Source: Desulfobacterales bacterium (GTDB taxonomy: Bacteria > Desulfobacterota > Desulfobacteria > Desulfobacterales > JAAELO01). Taken from it: a stretch of DNA of 64,000 nucleotides. The stretch spans positions 1 through 64,000 of the forward strand of contig JAAELO010000380.1 of NCBI GenBank assembly GCA_024226555.1. Direction: 5' to 3'. Position numbers and translations under genes: made by a program. This document shows, piece by piece, positions 34,888 to 43,930 of this stretch. Positions within the stretch are counted from its first letter, which is position 1; each line of letters opens with the position of its first letter. Under the pieces are notes generated by a model. That model saw only the letters and a program-made list of their open reading frames with translations, had not been told where the DNA came from and did no database searches.

Positions 34888-35670
34888 ATGAGCGTTACAA
34901 GAAACACACTTCTAAAAATGAAAGAGAACAATGAAAAGATAGTTGTATTAACAGCCTATGATTATTATTCTGCAAAACTTGCTGATGAAGGTGGTGTCCA
35001 TATGATTCTTGTTGGAGACTCTCTTGGAATGGTTATCCAGGGAGAGTCGAGCACCCTTCCTGTCACAATGGATGAGATGCTTTACCACACAAAAATTGTT
35101 TCAAAAACCGCTAAAAATGCAATGATTATTGGTGACATGCCATTTATGTCCTATCAGGCTGATATTAATGATGCCATAATGAATGCCGGACGTTTTCTTA
35201 AAGAGGCTGGAGCCCATGCTGTAAAGCTTGAAGGTGGGGTTACTGTGAAAAACGTTATTAGAGAGATATCCAATGCCGGGATTCCTGTTCAGGGTCACAT
35301 TGGATTAACGCCCCAGTCGGTTCATAATATGGGTGGATTTAAAGTTCAAAGGGATGAAGAGAGACTTATTAATGATGCAGTTGAGGTTGAACAGGCCGGA
35401 GCTTTTTCTGTTGTTCTGGAAGGAATACCAGCTGATATTGCAGAAAAAATATCACAAAAAATCTCTATCCCAACAATAGGTATTGGAGCAGGGGCTTCCT
35501 GTGATGGACAGGTTCTTGTTTTTCATGACGCACTTGGTCTTAATTCGGGGCACATTCCAAAATTTGTAAAGAAATTTGCTAATCTCCATGAAGAAGCCAC
35601 AAAGGGCATCTCAAAGTTTATTGAGGAAGTTCAAAGTGGTGAGTTCCCTGGGAAAGATCATTGTTATTAA
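34888..35670 (+). CDS. panB: 3-methyl-2-oxobutanoate hydroxymethyltransferase
   Basis: A 260-residue enzyme of normal length that makes ketopantoate from 2-oxoisovalerate and methylene-tetrahydrofolate, the first step of pantothenate synthesis. Characteristic segments are [26 protein letters not shown] (metal-binding Asp), [31 protein letters not shown] and the catalytic-glutamate region [13 protein letters not shown] precedes the ATG. panC and panD are not adjacent. It leads a run of plus-strand genes whose other members are envelope proteins. Confidence 0.97.
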   Translation: MSVTRNTLLKMKENNEKIVVLTAYDYYSAKLADEGGVHMILVGDSLGMVIQGESSTLPVTMDEMLYHTKIVSKTAKNAMIIGDMPFMSYQADINDAIMNAGRFLKEAGAHAVKLEGGVTVKNVIREISNAGIPVQGHIGLTPQSVHNMGGFKVQRDEERLINDAVEVEQAGAFSVVLEGIPADIAEKISQKISIPTIGIGAGASCDGQVLVFHDALGLNSGHIPKFVKKFANLHEEATKGISKFIEEVQSGEFPGKDHCY

Positions 35671-35762
35671 AAAATCCTAAACTATGAGCCCTTGCAGGCG
35701 AATTGTTGTTATGCTAATGTAAAAGATGTGACAATAATTGAAATAAAAGGTTTCTGCATATA

Positions 35763-36623
35763 GTGAGTTTTAAAAAGGATCTAAACAGAAGAAAATTCCT
35801 TAAACTTATTGCTGGCGGCACTGCATATAGTTTAATTAGTCCAATATCATTACTGGCAGATAATAGTGCCGCTGAACCCTCAAACCCTGATGAAAATATA
35901 AAAGATTACATCTCAAAGATTAAAAACTTTGATAAACCTCATCCTACAGATGTTATCCTTACACCTCAAATGTTCAATGTTTTAAAATCGTCCTATGCCA
36001 AACTTAGAAGAGTACAAAGAACTGTTGGTTATGGGAATTTTAACCTTATCAGCTTTGATGAAGTTATAAAAATTGCCAGAAACTACAGACGTGTTGGTCC
36101 TTTTACAAAGGAAGAGCTTCATTTCATGGAGATGGTTTTTTATGAAAAAAGCTCTAAATATGGTTTTGGTGGAGAAAAAGTTCTAAAAAATATTACCGAT
36201 AAAGTAAAAAGAAAAGAGACAATTAAGGTTCCTTATTCAGGACATTTCCTTTATCGTGGCGACTCACTCATTCTATACAATAAACTTAGAAAAGATGTTG
36301 GTACGAATCTGATTCTCACATCTGGTATCCGAAGTATTATTAAGCAGTTTATACTATTTTTAGGTAAAGCTAAAAAACATAAAGGTAATTTAAGTCTTGC
36401 CTCAAGGTCACTTGCTCCTCCTGGTTACTCATTCCATGGTATTGGTGATTTCGATGTGGGTTTGAAGGGTTATGGTGGTTTAAACTTTACATCTAAATTT
36501 ACAAAAACAACAGTTTACAAAAAGATCAAAACACTTGATTATATCAGTTTAAGATATACCAACAATAACCTTATTGGGGTAAGATTTGAGCCCTGGCATA
36601 TAAAAGTGAATAAGAAAGCATGA
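35763..36623 (+). CDS. Tat-exported M15-family (VanY/D,D-carboxypeptidase-like) peptidase
   Basis: A 286-residue protein starting at GTG. A twin-arginine signal (NRRKFLKLIAGG, residues 8-19) indicates folded export. The C-terminal half carries the M15 zinc-site pattern: SGIRS...Q near 182-190, SFHGIGDFDVG with zinc His and Asp, and EPWHI near the end with the catalytic Glu and last zinc His. It is therefore probably a murein D,D- (or L,D-) carboxypeptidase. It overlaps the next gene by 4 bases (ATGA), so the two are translationally coupled. Confidence 0.85.
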   Translation: MSFKKDLNRRKFLKLIAGGTAYSLISPISLLADNSAAEPSNPDENIKDYISKIKNFDKPHPTDVILTPQMFNVLKSSYAKLRRVQRTVGYGNFNLISFDEVIKIARNYRRVGPFTKEELHFMEMVFYEKSSKYGFGGEKVLKNITDKVKRKETIKVPYSGHFLYRGDSLILYNKLRKDVGTNLILTSGIRSIIKQFILFLGKAKKHKGNLSLASRSLAPPGYSFHGIGDFDVGLKGYGGLNFTSKFTKTTVYKKIKTLDYISLRYTNNNLIGVRFEPWHIKVNKKA

Positions 36624-37972
36624 ATTTAAACCGTACAATCATAAGATTGATAACCCTAGCATCGCTTATTTTCATTAGCAGCAATTTGTTTGCAGGACCC
36701 CTTGAATTTTCTGTTCATAAAAAAAATTCTGGTAAAAAGGGACCTACAATTCTTATTATTGGTGGTATTCAGGGCGATGAACCCGGTGGTTTTAATGCTG
36801 CAAGTCTACTTGTAACAAACTATAAAATAACAAAAGGAAATGTTTGGGTTGTTCCAAACCTTAATTTCTTAAGTATAATAAAAAGATCAAGGGGTGTTTA
36901 CGGGGATCTGAACCGAAAATTTGCATCTTTGAAAAAAACTGATCCTGAATACAGGATTATTAATAAGATAAAATCTCTTATTCAGAATAAAAAGGTTGAT
37001 ATTATCTTAAACCTCCATGATGGCAGTGGTTTTTACAATCCAAAGTACATAAACAAAGGAAACAACCCCAACAGGTGGGGTCACTGCATAATAATAGACC
37101 AGAAAAATATTGCAAACAACAGATTTGGAAAACTTGATAAAATTGCTCAATCTGTTGTTAAAATGGTTAATAAAAAGATTAAAAAACCCTATTTTGTTCA
37201 TAATACAAAAACCAGAGATGGTAATAAAGATATGGCAAAAACTCTTACCTATTTTGCCATAAATAATTTTAAGTCTGCATTTGGAGTTGAAGCAAGTAAG
37301 AGCTTTTTAACCCACACCAGAGCTTTTTATCATCTCCTCACAATTGAATCATTCTTTAAATATACCGGAATCGGGTTTGAAAAAGATTTCAAATTAACTC
37401 TTTCAGGTGTAAAAAAAGCTATAAACAGCAATATCAGAGTTGCTTTTAACCAGAGAATTCATCTTGATATGGATAACGTAAGAAACAGGCTTAGATTTAT
37501 ACCTCTTCAGAAAGATTCAGAGATTGAATATCAGGCAAATAATCCACTGGTTGCGGTAACAGGCAACGGTAAACGTTATAGAATCTCCCATGGCAACAGA
37601 AGGATTTCATATATACATCCCCAGTATTTTGAGTATGATAAATCCATAGATAGAATAACCATGGAAGTTGATGGAGTAAAAAAAGAGGTAAAGTTTGGAG
37701 AGGTTGTAAATATCTCAAATGAATTCAAGGTTCTTCTTAAGAAAGAGTACAGAGCAAATATTATTGGTTTTAAAAAATATAAAGTTGGAAATGAAGCAGG
37801 TATTCTTGTTCAAAGGAAAGATATTAAGAAAAGATTTTCTGTTGACAGGGATGGAAATAAGTTCAGGGTTGAAGTATATAAAGATAAGAAATTTTCAGGA
37901 ATGATAATTGTAGATTTTTCTGAGAAGCTTGTGGCTGAAGATAAAAAAAGAATTGGAGCTGGAAAGACTTGA
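36620..37972 (+). CDS. M99-family murein D,L-carboxypeptidase (Csd4/Pgp1-like)
   Basis: A 450-residue exported protein with a signal peptide (1-25). The M14-like catalytic domain has the unusual zinc motif GGIQGDEPGGF, in which Gln replaces the usual His as in Helicobacter Csd4 and Campylobacter Pgp1. The third ligand is in LNLHDGSGFY and the catalytic Glu in GVEASKS. Two further domains occupy the C-terminal 200 residues, as in Csd4. The known reaction is removal of the terminal residue from uncrosslinked murein tripeptides, which controls helical or curved cell shape. It is coupled to the M15 peptidase upstream and overlaps the coiled-coil gene downstream, suggesting a cell-shape operon. 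Confidence 0.88.
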   Translation: MNLNRTIIRLITLASLIFISSNLFAGPLEFSVHKKNSGKKGPTILIIGGIQGDEPGGFNAASLLVTNYKITKGNVWVVPNLNFLSIIKRSRGVYGDLNRKFASLKKTDPEYRIINKIKSLIQNKKVDIILNLHDGSGFYNPKYINKGNNPNRWGHCIIIDQKNIANNRFGKLDKIAQSVVKMVNKKIKKPYFVHNTKTRDGNKDMAKTLTYFAINNFKSAFGVEASKSFLTHTRAFYHLLTIESFFKYTGIGFEKDFKLTLSGVKKAINSNIRVAFNQRIHLDMDNVRNRLRFIPLQKDSEIEYQANNPLVAVTGNGKRYRISHGNRRISYIHPQYFEYDKSIDRITMEVDGVKKEVKFGEVVNISNEFKVLLKKEYRANIIGFKKYKVGNEAGILVQRKDIKKRFSVDRDGNKFRVEVYKDKKFSGMIIVDFSEKLVAEDKKRIGAGKT

Positions 37973-38712
37973 AAGAGATCAGTGTTGTTTTAAAGTATAA
38001 GTATGCAAATTCAAGTGCATCACACAGTGGCGAAGTAGTTTTTACCGGTAGTAATTTAACTGAATCTGATTTTAAAGATCTTGAAAAAAGAATGAGAGAT
38101 GCTTTTTACAGTAAATCAAGAGATTCCTTTATTCCATCACAGGTTGATATTCCAGATCTTTTTGACTATGTCCCTAGTTTTGAAAATGATACATACTGGC
38201 ATAAATTTACCGGATGCGATGTTTCTCTGAAAAAAAATACTGATAAAAGAGATTTTGAAGCATTTGTTAAAGATGTTGAAGCAGCATCTGAAGAAGGCTG
38301 GGTAAGATTTGATGTTTTAGAGAGAAAAACCGGAAGAATTTCCAAGAAACTATACCAGAAAGAGATTGAAACTCTGAGCAAAAGTTATGCTAAAGAGGTT
38401 GAGCAAACAAATAAATTAAATTCAAAAGAGATCGACCGCCTGACAAAAACACAGGCCAAAGAGATTGAAAATCTAATTAAAAATAATACCAGAGAAATTA
38501 ACCAGATAAAGAAAAGCTACGATCAGGAAATTGAGAAAATCAGAAAAAGTTACGTCAAAGAGATGGACCTTGTTGAGGTGCGCCATGGAAAATCAAAAAA
38601 ACTGCTACTTGAAACATCAGAGTGTATAGAGAATTACTTTGAAGGTGAATCAACTTCTGAAGAACTTGAAAAAATTGGTAAAGATGTAAAAAAAATGGTT
38701 GCTTCCATTTAA
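37969..38712 (+). CDS. Coiled-coil protein with tandem 11-residue repeats
   Basis: A 247-residue protein starting at TTG, overlapping the stop of the M99 gene. Residues 1-130 form an unrecognised globular part. Residues 131-196 are six exact 11-residue repeats of the form KEI-x8 (KEIETLSKSYA, KEVEQTNKLNS, KEIDRLTKTQA, KEIENLIKNNT, REINQIKKSYD, QEIEKIRKSYV), with a seventh beginning KEMDL. This hendecad pattern predicts a right-handed or straight coiled coil. No signal peptide or membrane segment is seen. Its place in a murein-hydrolase operon suggests a structural or scaffold role in shape control (inference). Confidence 0.75.
   Translation: MKEISVVLKYKYANSSASHSGEVVFTGSNLTESDFKDLEKRMRDAFYSKSRDSFIPSQVDIPDLFDYVPSFENDTYWHKFTGCDVSLKKNTDKRDFEAFVKDVEAASEEGWVRFDVLERKTGRISKKLYQKEIETLSKSYAKEVEQTNKLNSKEIDRLTKTQAKEIENLIKNNTREINQIKKSYDQEIEKIRKSYVKEMDLVEVRHGKSKKLLLETSECIENYFEGESTSEELEKIGKDVKKMVASI
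38359..38556 (+). repeat. Six tandem 33-bp coding repeats (hendecads)
   Basis: The repeats encode six 11-residue units with Lys/Arg/Gln-Glu-hydrophobic at positions 1-3. DNA identity between units is much lower than the protein pattern, which points to an old, selected repeat rather than a recent expansion. Confidence 0.8.
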
Positions 38713-38811
38713 AATCAGCCGAAAAAACTGCTGAACAAATATCCTTTAACTTGATAGTGGGGAACTATTAATGGGAAACCCCTGATAAACAAAAATTGAA
38801 GGATTATTATT

Positions 38812-39561
38812 ATGATTCGTTTTGTTTTTATATTATTATTGTCACTCCTTTCGACTACAGCCTTGTCAAATCCATTTGATTTTAAAAATTTAAAGCCTGG
38901 TTCTGACCTCATTGTAAGGGTCGACGGTTTAAGAGTTCGTGCGGAGCCCACTTTATATAGTGATATTTTTACAAATCTAATGAGTGGTGACCGTGTTAAC
39001 TATTCAGGAAATATTGGTAAAAAAGAGCATCCAGCTATTTTAGGTGGTGAGAAGTATCAATCGCCCTTCATTCAGGTTGATTGCAGAGATGGAAAAACTG
39101 GCTGGGTATATGCAAAAGGCCTTCTGGATCTAAACAATGTAAAGATATTTGTACATGTTAATAAGGGCTTTACTTCCACAGGCTTATTTACTTTTGAAAT
39201 ACACAACCTGTCTCCTGTTAAATTCAAATTTCCCAATGCAAGCGTTATTGTGAATGTCTGGAATGAAAAAGGATATCAAATCAAACACCCATTATACAAG
39301 ATTGGTGGGTTTAAATTGAATTCAAATTCCACAGGTAAACCTGATAATAGTTGTAGTAAAGATATGGGAATATGTGAATTTTTAGATGATAACTATATCG
39401 AAAGAAAAGCTGATGGAAGCTACAAATTACAAAAATCAGTTTTTTTACCTAAAATTCCCGATGGTTCCTACAAAATAAGGTTCATAGTCCAGATAAAAGG
39501 CATCAGGTCTTTTTACTCAAAAACCTTTATGGTCGATTTACCTTTTAAACTTAAGAATTGA
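38812..39561 (+). CDS. Secreted protein with SH3-like domain
   Basis: A 249-residue protein with a signal peptide (1-19, ending ALSN). Residues 30-105 look like a bacterial SH3 domain (VDGLRVRAEPTLYSDIFTNLMSGDRV...GWVYAKGL), a fold used to bind murein or proteins. The C-terminal half is beta-rich without a recognised family, with Cys residues at CSKDMGIC. Ribosome site AAGGA. It follows the coiled-coil gene by 99 bases on the same strand and may belong to the envelope operon. Confidence 0.65.
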   Translation: MIRFVFILLLSLLSTTALSNPFDFKNLKPGSDLIVRVDGLRVRAEPTLYSDIFTNLMSGDRVNYSGNIGKKEHPAILGGEKYQSPFIQVDCRDGKTGWVYAKGLLDLNNVKIFVHVNKGFTSTGLFTFEIHNLSPVKFKFPNASVIVNVWNEKGYQIKHPLYKIGGFKLNSNSTGKPDNSCSKDMGICEFLDDNYIERKADGSYKLQKSVFLPKIPDGSYKIRFIVQIKGIRSFYSKTFMVDLPFKLKN

Positions 39562-39646
39562 TTGAGAATGTGTTTAAATATTTGAAATTAATACTTTTTA
39601 GTACTATAATTCAGAATCGTAAGGTCTTTAATATCCTGGAGGTTTA

Positions 39647-40402
39647 ATGAAAAGATTTCTACTTCTGTTTTTGCTCCTACCCCTTAATTTATCAGGTGCT
39701 GAAAAACATGTTACAGCTGCAACTCTTGAGTGGGCCCCATATATAGGTAAAACCCTTCCAAATAAGGGTTATGTTCATGAAATAACTGTCACTGCTTTTA
39801 AGAGAAGTAGTTACAGTGTTAAAATCAATTTTTATCCCTGGGCAAGGGCAGTATATCTTGTTGAAAAAGGAAATAATGATGTTCTTTTACCTGAATATTA
39901 TAGTAAAAAACGTGAAAAAACCTGTATATACTCAAATCCTATTCCGGGTGGTCCAGTAGGACTCTATAAACAGAAATCTCTAAAAGTTAAATGGTTAAAC
40001 AATCCACAGAAAAAACAGACAAAAGCCCTATGGGGCTTTAGAAAATATAAATTCGGTGTGGTACGTGGTTATATCAATACCGAAGAATTCGATAAAGCTA
40101 AGTTTCTGGTTAAAGAGGATGTAACCAATGATGAGTTAAACATTAAAAAGCTACATGGAAACAGGATCGATTTCATATTTATTGACAAGTTCGTTGCTCA
40201 ATACATAATTAAAACCAAATATCCACATTTTAAATATAAACTTGAATTTATGGAACCTGCCATGGAGTTAAAACCTCTTTATCTGACATTTTCCAGAAAA
40301 GGCAAAAATTTTGAAGAAAAATTGAAAGCCTTCAATGATGGTCTTGCCAAGATGAAAAAAGATGGGACGTTGAAAAGGATTATGCAAAAGCATAATTTTT
40401 GA
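39647..40402 (+). CDS. Orphan periplasmic solute-binding protein (SBP_bac_3-like)
   Basis: A 251-residue exported protein with a signal peptide (1-18). The fold signature is that of family 3 solute-binding proteins: LEWAPYIGKTLPNKGYVHEI, INFYPWARAVYLVEKGNNDVLLPEYYSKKR, then FGVVRGYINTEEF and a C-terminal LAKMKKDGTLKRIM. No permease or ATPase gene is nearby, so it may serve as an extracellular sensor subunit or a stand-alone binder. Two similar orphans occur at 51908 and 56818. AGG precedes the ATG by 7 nt. Confidence 0.85.
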   Translation: MKRFLLLFLLLPLNLSGAEKHVTAATLEWAPYIGKTLPNKGYVHEITVTAFKRSSYSVKINFYPWARAVYLVEKGNNDVLLPEYYSKKREKTCIYSNPIPGGPVGLYKQKSLKVKWLNNPQKKQTKALWGFRKYKFGVVRGYINTEEFDKAKFLVKEDVTNDELNIKKLHGNRIDFIFIDKFVAQYIIKTKYPHFKYKLEFMEPAMELKPLYLTFSRKGKNFEEKLKAFNDGLAKMKKDGTLKRIMQKHNF

Positions 40403-40881
40403 ATAAGTATTTTTGGAGTTGTAAAATTACTTTATCTGCATCTAAAATGAAAAAAGCATTTTCTTTCGACGTAGCAACCGAGCAGACGTTCGAAATACTA
40501 AAACCGTACGTCTTCAAGCCTGATCGAACGCTAACGCCTTGTTTTTTAAATCCCTGATCAACAAGGTTTTTACCTAGCTTAAAAGTACTTATTGATTATT
40601 GACAGCTTATAATATGATGTTTTTTTATCACATAAAAAGGATTATCAATATCAATTTGTTGTTCACGTTTATCTCCTTTTTCAGTTTTAGGGATTGCAAA
40701 ATGTTTGATGAATTAACTTATCTGAATGCTGTAGATGCTTCTGGTAAAACGATATATTAATAGGTGTACGATATCGTACTAAACTTGATCCAAAACATAG
40801 TTGATAAATGGCTCACACCTTAAACAAATTTCGTATGTGAAGCGGTATAAAGAATAAGCTCGCTCAGTTTAAACGAACAAC
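40403..40881. other. Intergenic stretch with a perfect 14-bp palindrome
   Basis: About 480 bases without a convincing gene. It contains the perfect palindrome GTACGATATCGTAC at 40766-40779 and a 19-codon frame from 40701 that has no ribosome site. Local GC is higher around 40470-40540 than in the flanks. No known element is recognised. Confidence 0.4.
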
Positions 40882-41217
40882 CTAATTTATTATTTCTGTT
40901 CGGTTTCTATCTAGTAGTTTTAATTGCTTGAATTCATTAATTGGAAATTCATGTTCAACCCATAATTCCTTATATTTTTCTAATCCATGGGTTTCATAAA
41001 TATTTTTTAAAGCGGTAATAATTTCTCCTGTAACTCTATTCAATGTTGTTATTCCACTCAAAATAACTTTATATTTGTCCGCAGGATACATATTCCATGA
41101 GGCCCAATCTTCAAACCACCTGATTTCAAAAACAAGATTTTCTTCTTTTCGTTCGAAAAACAATTGGTGTTCACCTGGTTCGTCCATGAAAATAATTTTT
41201 TCAGACTCAGCTCCCAA
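40882..41217 (-). CDS. Hypothetical protein, possibly 5'-truncated
   Basis: A 111-residue frame from a TTG (41217), closed by an in-frame stop three codons upstream, without a visible ribosome site. It is rich in Glu, Trp and aromatic residues (LVFEIRWFEDWASWNMYPADKYK). The family is not recognised. The lack of a start signal suggests an N-terminally truncated gene or initiation at the internal ATG 30 bases on. Confidence 0.45.
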   Translation of the reverse strand: MGAESEKIIFMDEPGEHQLFFERKEENLVFEIRWFEDWASWNMYPADKYKVILSGITTLNRVTGEIITALKNIYETHGLEKYKELWVEHEFPINEFKQLKLLDRNRTEIIN

Positions 41218-41370
41218 TTTAATGATTTAGCGGCATAAGCCAGATTGCATAAAGAATCATGAAGATTTACTCTCATCAGATACAATAGCTTCTGCCCAAC
41301 CTGCATCATACAACTTATATTCAAATTTGAAATTTGCGATTTTTTCTGAACCCAAATGTCGTCCCTGAAA

Positions 41371-41799
41371 TTATAGGTTATTAGATTTTTGATTCATTAT
41401 ATGGCCACAGTCTATGCATTTATAACGTTTTCGAAAAAATATAAATGGGAGGCCCAATAAAAGGCTGAAAGCACCAGCTTTTCTTGTTGTATTGAGTAAT
41501 ACAATGTTTGAAGAGCTACATTTAATACAAAGATCATTTTGAGTTAAAGCTGGAAATGTTTCTTCAATTTCGATCAGTTCTGATGATTGATCTTTATTAA
41601 GAATTTTCAAGGCCACTTCAGCATCTTCAGTTTTCACCTGAACTTTAACCTCACCTAAAGCGAATGAAACCAACCAGTTAGCTCCAACATGATTCTTATT
41701 CGCAAGGAAACAATATATTCCTTCTGAATCTAATTTGGATTTAGCAAGTTCTGCAAGCGGAAGGTCTCTATATCTTGCGATAGTTTTGAATTGATCCAT
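41371..41799 (-). CDS. DUF2007-type protein with C-terminal zinc ribbon
   Basis: A 142-residue protein. The N-terminal 70 residues resemble DUF2007 (FKTIARYRDLPLAELAKSKLDSEGIYCFLANKNHVG, then VKVQVKTEDAEVALKIL), a small ferredoxin-like fold thought to bind ligands. The C-terminal part has CIKC and CIDC pairs (about 91-94 and 128-131) flanking a hydrophobic segment, suggesting a zinc ribbon near the membrane. The precise role is unknown. Confidence 0.7.
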   Translation of the reverse strand: MDQFKTIARYRDLPLAELAKSKLDSEGIYCFLANKNHVGANWLVSFALGEVKVQVKTEDAEVALKILNKDQSSELIEIEETFPALTQNDLCIKCSSSNIVLLNTTRKAGAFSLLLGLPFIFFRKRYKCIDCGHIMNQKSNNL

Positions 41800-41945
41800 T
41801 TTTAACTCACATTTTCAGCACATAAAACATTAATAGCAGATCGCATTAAAATGCTCTTTTAATTATTTTCGTTATGTACTCCTAATCTTTTTATCTTCAT
41901 TTGTCGAGGGCTTTATAGTCTGTAATTTGTTTCAAACTTTTGAAA

Positions 41946-42725
41946 TTAGTTGCTTTTGTGAAATTTTAGCCTACCTTCCTTGAATGATTTTATTAATTCT
42001 GTTGCAGTGCTTTCAGGATACATTACAGCATATTTTTGAAGAAGAATAATCCCCTGTTTTTCTTTTCCTGCTCTTAAATATACTAATCCAAGTGTAAACA
42101 TAGCATCAAGAGCACCTAATTCTATGGATTTCTTTAAATATTTTACACTTTTCAATTGGAATTTAGCTGTACTAGCAAGAAATATTCCATAATAATAATT
42201 ACCTTTGGGATGATTTGGATGTAATTTGAGAAGTTTTTCAAATGCTTTAATTGCTTTTTTATCACTACCTGGAAAGCCAAGATTGTGCCCCATACTATTT
42301 AAAAAACCAATTCTTATCAGCAATCGTGGATCTTTATTTTCTTGTGTTAATAAAGTTTTTAAAAGATATAAAGTTTTTTTAAGATCAATTACAATCTTTT
42401 TTCTTTGTCCGATATTATCAAATTTAGGAGGGTAATTTCCAGCATGGACAGCAATCCTCTGTGAAATCTGATCTATGATTTGAAAATCTATATAACTCTC
42501 TACTGTTCCAGAATTTAAGGTTTTTGTTTTTATAGCATCTTTAATAGTTATTTCTTTTGAACCTCTAATTGTTTTAGACGCACAACCCATTAAAATGAAA
42601 ACCATACAGATCAATACCATTCTTAATATGTACATTTTTATATTTGATTTACTACCATCTCTTTTGATACGAATATCAGACAAATACTTATGCTTTTCTT
42701 CAAAATTAATACTTGTAATTGTCAT
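41946..42725 (-). CDS. Probable lipoprotein with TPR/Sel1-like repeats
   Basis: A 259-residue protein. A lipobox (ILMGC, Cys near residue 48) follows a hydrophobic stretch beginning at the internal Met31. However, the only good ribosome site (GGGTG) precedes the ATG at 42725, which would put 30 polar residues ahead of the signal. Either Met31 is used or the leader is atypical. TPR-like helices lie at about 130-250 (KAIKAFEKLLKLHPNHPKGNYYYG, SVKYLKKSIELGALDAMFTLGLVY). A protein-protein scaffold at the outer membrane is likely. A repeat lies 54 bases upstream. Confidence 0.65.
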   Translation of the reverse strand: MTITSINFEEKHKYLSDIRIKRDGSKSNIKMYILRMVLICMVFILMGCASKTIRGSKEITIKDAIKTKTLNSGTVESYIDFQIIDQISQRIAVHAGNYPPKFDNIGQRKKIVIDLKKTLYLLKTLLTQENKDPRLLIRIGFLNSMGHNLGFPGSDKKAIKAFEKLLKLHPNHPKGNYYYGIFLASTAKFQLKSVKYLKKSIELGALDAMFTLGLVYLRAGKEKQGIILLQKYAVMYPESTATELIKSFKEGRLKFHKSN

Positions 42726-42779
42726 AAAGTCACCCTTTGATACCGTTAATAATCAGGAGTCATAAACTTAATATCTTAA

Positions 42780-42909
42780 GGGAACCTCTAATAATTAGAA
42801 TATTTGATGAAAAACAAGGCATAACAAAAAATAACGGGTTGATTTTACTACAGTTTTATTTTTGATATAACGATGTGTTTCGCAAAAAGATCAGTTATTA
42901 GAGGTTCCC
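42780..42909 (-). mobile_element. MITE copy, subtype B, TTAA duplication
   Basis: A 130-bp element starting GGGAACCTCTAATAATTAG and ending TTATTAGAGGTTCCC, with a perfect TTAA direct repeat (42776-42779, 42910-42913). It is nearly identical to the copies at 43579 and 50493. Confidence 0.95.
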
Positions 42910-42913
42910 TTAA

Positions 42914-43305
42914 CTATTGCTCAATCTAGATTTTGATAGCAATATACTACTTACGTGTCTGAGTTAATTCTTTTTAACAGATGATTTCTTTTCAATATTG
43001 TTTTTCAACTCTTTGATTAAACAACGCTTCCATCTATGCTCGAAATAAATTATTTCATCAACTTAAATTCTTTCCGCCTTGGTATCCCGTCTGCTATTGC
43101 TTTTTCATGAACTGTGGTCGTCATAAAATAAAAGACAATTATAAAGAATTCCCCATCAATTTTAACAGTTTGATTCAATAGTTCCAACTAACGTTCCCTA
43201 TAACAGTTATAATAAGTAAGAAATAACATCGTTATAGATTATACTGCATTTAGACATATAGTTCAAAAAAACAATGGATATGGTCCAAATATTGATCTTA
43301 CTGAA
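42914..43305. other. Decayed intergenic stretch
   Basis: About 390 bases. The minus strand has a 45-codon frame (43050-43187; contains MTTTVHEKAIADGIPRRKE) that reads like real coding sequence but lacks a normal start. It may be a gene remnant. Nothing else was recognised. Confidence 0.35.
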
Positions 43306-43569
43306 TTAAATTAGTTCTTCCCTCGTATTATCACTGATTTTATAGAGATAGATTTGATCTGGGTCAGGTATATCCAGTTCAGGATTGTTTTTGCAACCTA
43401 TTTGTGTGAGGTAGTTTTTCACAAAATCGATTTGATGAATTGGAGATCTTTCACTGAGAATCCATCCTATTTCTAAAATATCCACATTGTGTATGTTTAG
43501 AAAGCTGTGTTTAGGATCATTTGTTAAACCAACATACCACTGGTAATTACTTCCGCCGAATATTCTCAT
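43306..43569 (-). CDS. Small protein resembling a GIY-YIG-like domain
   Basis: An 87-residue protein. The start MRIFGGSNYQWYVGLTNDPKH recalls the beginning of GIY-YIG-type proteins (YVG-L-T-N-D-P), and IHQIDFVKNYLTQIGCKNNPEL followed by YLYKIS recalls the end of short GIY-YIG-like hypotheticals. The catalytic Arg and Glu of active nucleases are not evident, so nuclease activity is not claimed. There is no ribosome site just upstream; a repeat element begins 10 bases before the start, so the native 5' region may have been replaced. Confidence 0.5.
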   Translation of the reverse strand: MRIFGGSNYQWYVGLTNDPKHSFLNIHNVDILEIGWILSERSPIHQIDFVKNYLTQIGCKNNPELDIPDPDQIYLYKISDNTREELI

Positions 43570-43578
43570 ACAACTTAT

Positions 43579-43708
43579 GGGAACCTCTAATAATTAGAAT
43601 TTTTGATGAAAAACAAGGCATAACAAAAAATAACGGGTTGATTTTACTACAGTTTTATTTTTGTTATAACGATGTGTTTTGCAAAAAGATCAGTTATTAG
43701 AGATTCCC
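43579..43708 (-). mobile_element. MITE copy, subtype B, TTAT duplication
   Basis: A 130-bp element starting GGGAACCTCTAATAATTAG and ending TTATTAGAGATTCCC, with a perfect TTAT direct repeat (43575-43578, 43709-43712). Confidence 0.95.
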
Positions 43709-43845
43709 TTATGAATGAACTTACATTACTGGTTAGGTCGGGTTTTGAGTATACATACATTTTGGTTATCTCCCAATAATTATCTATATAAAGGGTGCAG
43801 GCAAACAGCGCCCCTACAAAAATCAATTTTAATACTAAAATGCAG

Positions 43846-43930
43846 GTCTAATAATTTAGGTTTTGAGTGAATTAGAAGGCACTTCTTAATTGGGAATGCA
43901 GTAATTCGCTAAAAAAACAATTATTAGAAA
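43846..43930 (-). mobile_element. Old, shortened MITE copy
   Basis: TCTAATAATTTAGGTTTTGAGTG at the left and ACAATTATTAGA at the right match the family ends, with GCAGTAATTCGCTAAAA inside. The outermost GGG/CCC bases are lost and the interior is shortened. Confidence 0.6.

Noticed and set aside
43050-43187. 45-codon minus-strand frame
   Set aside because: Plausible residue composition but no start codon context and no family; at most a gene remnant.
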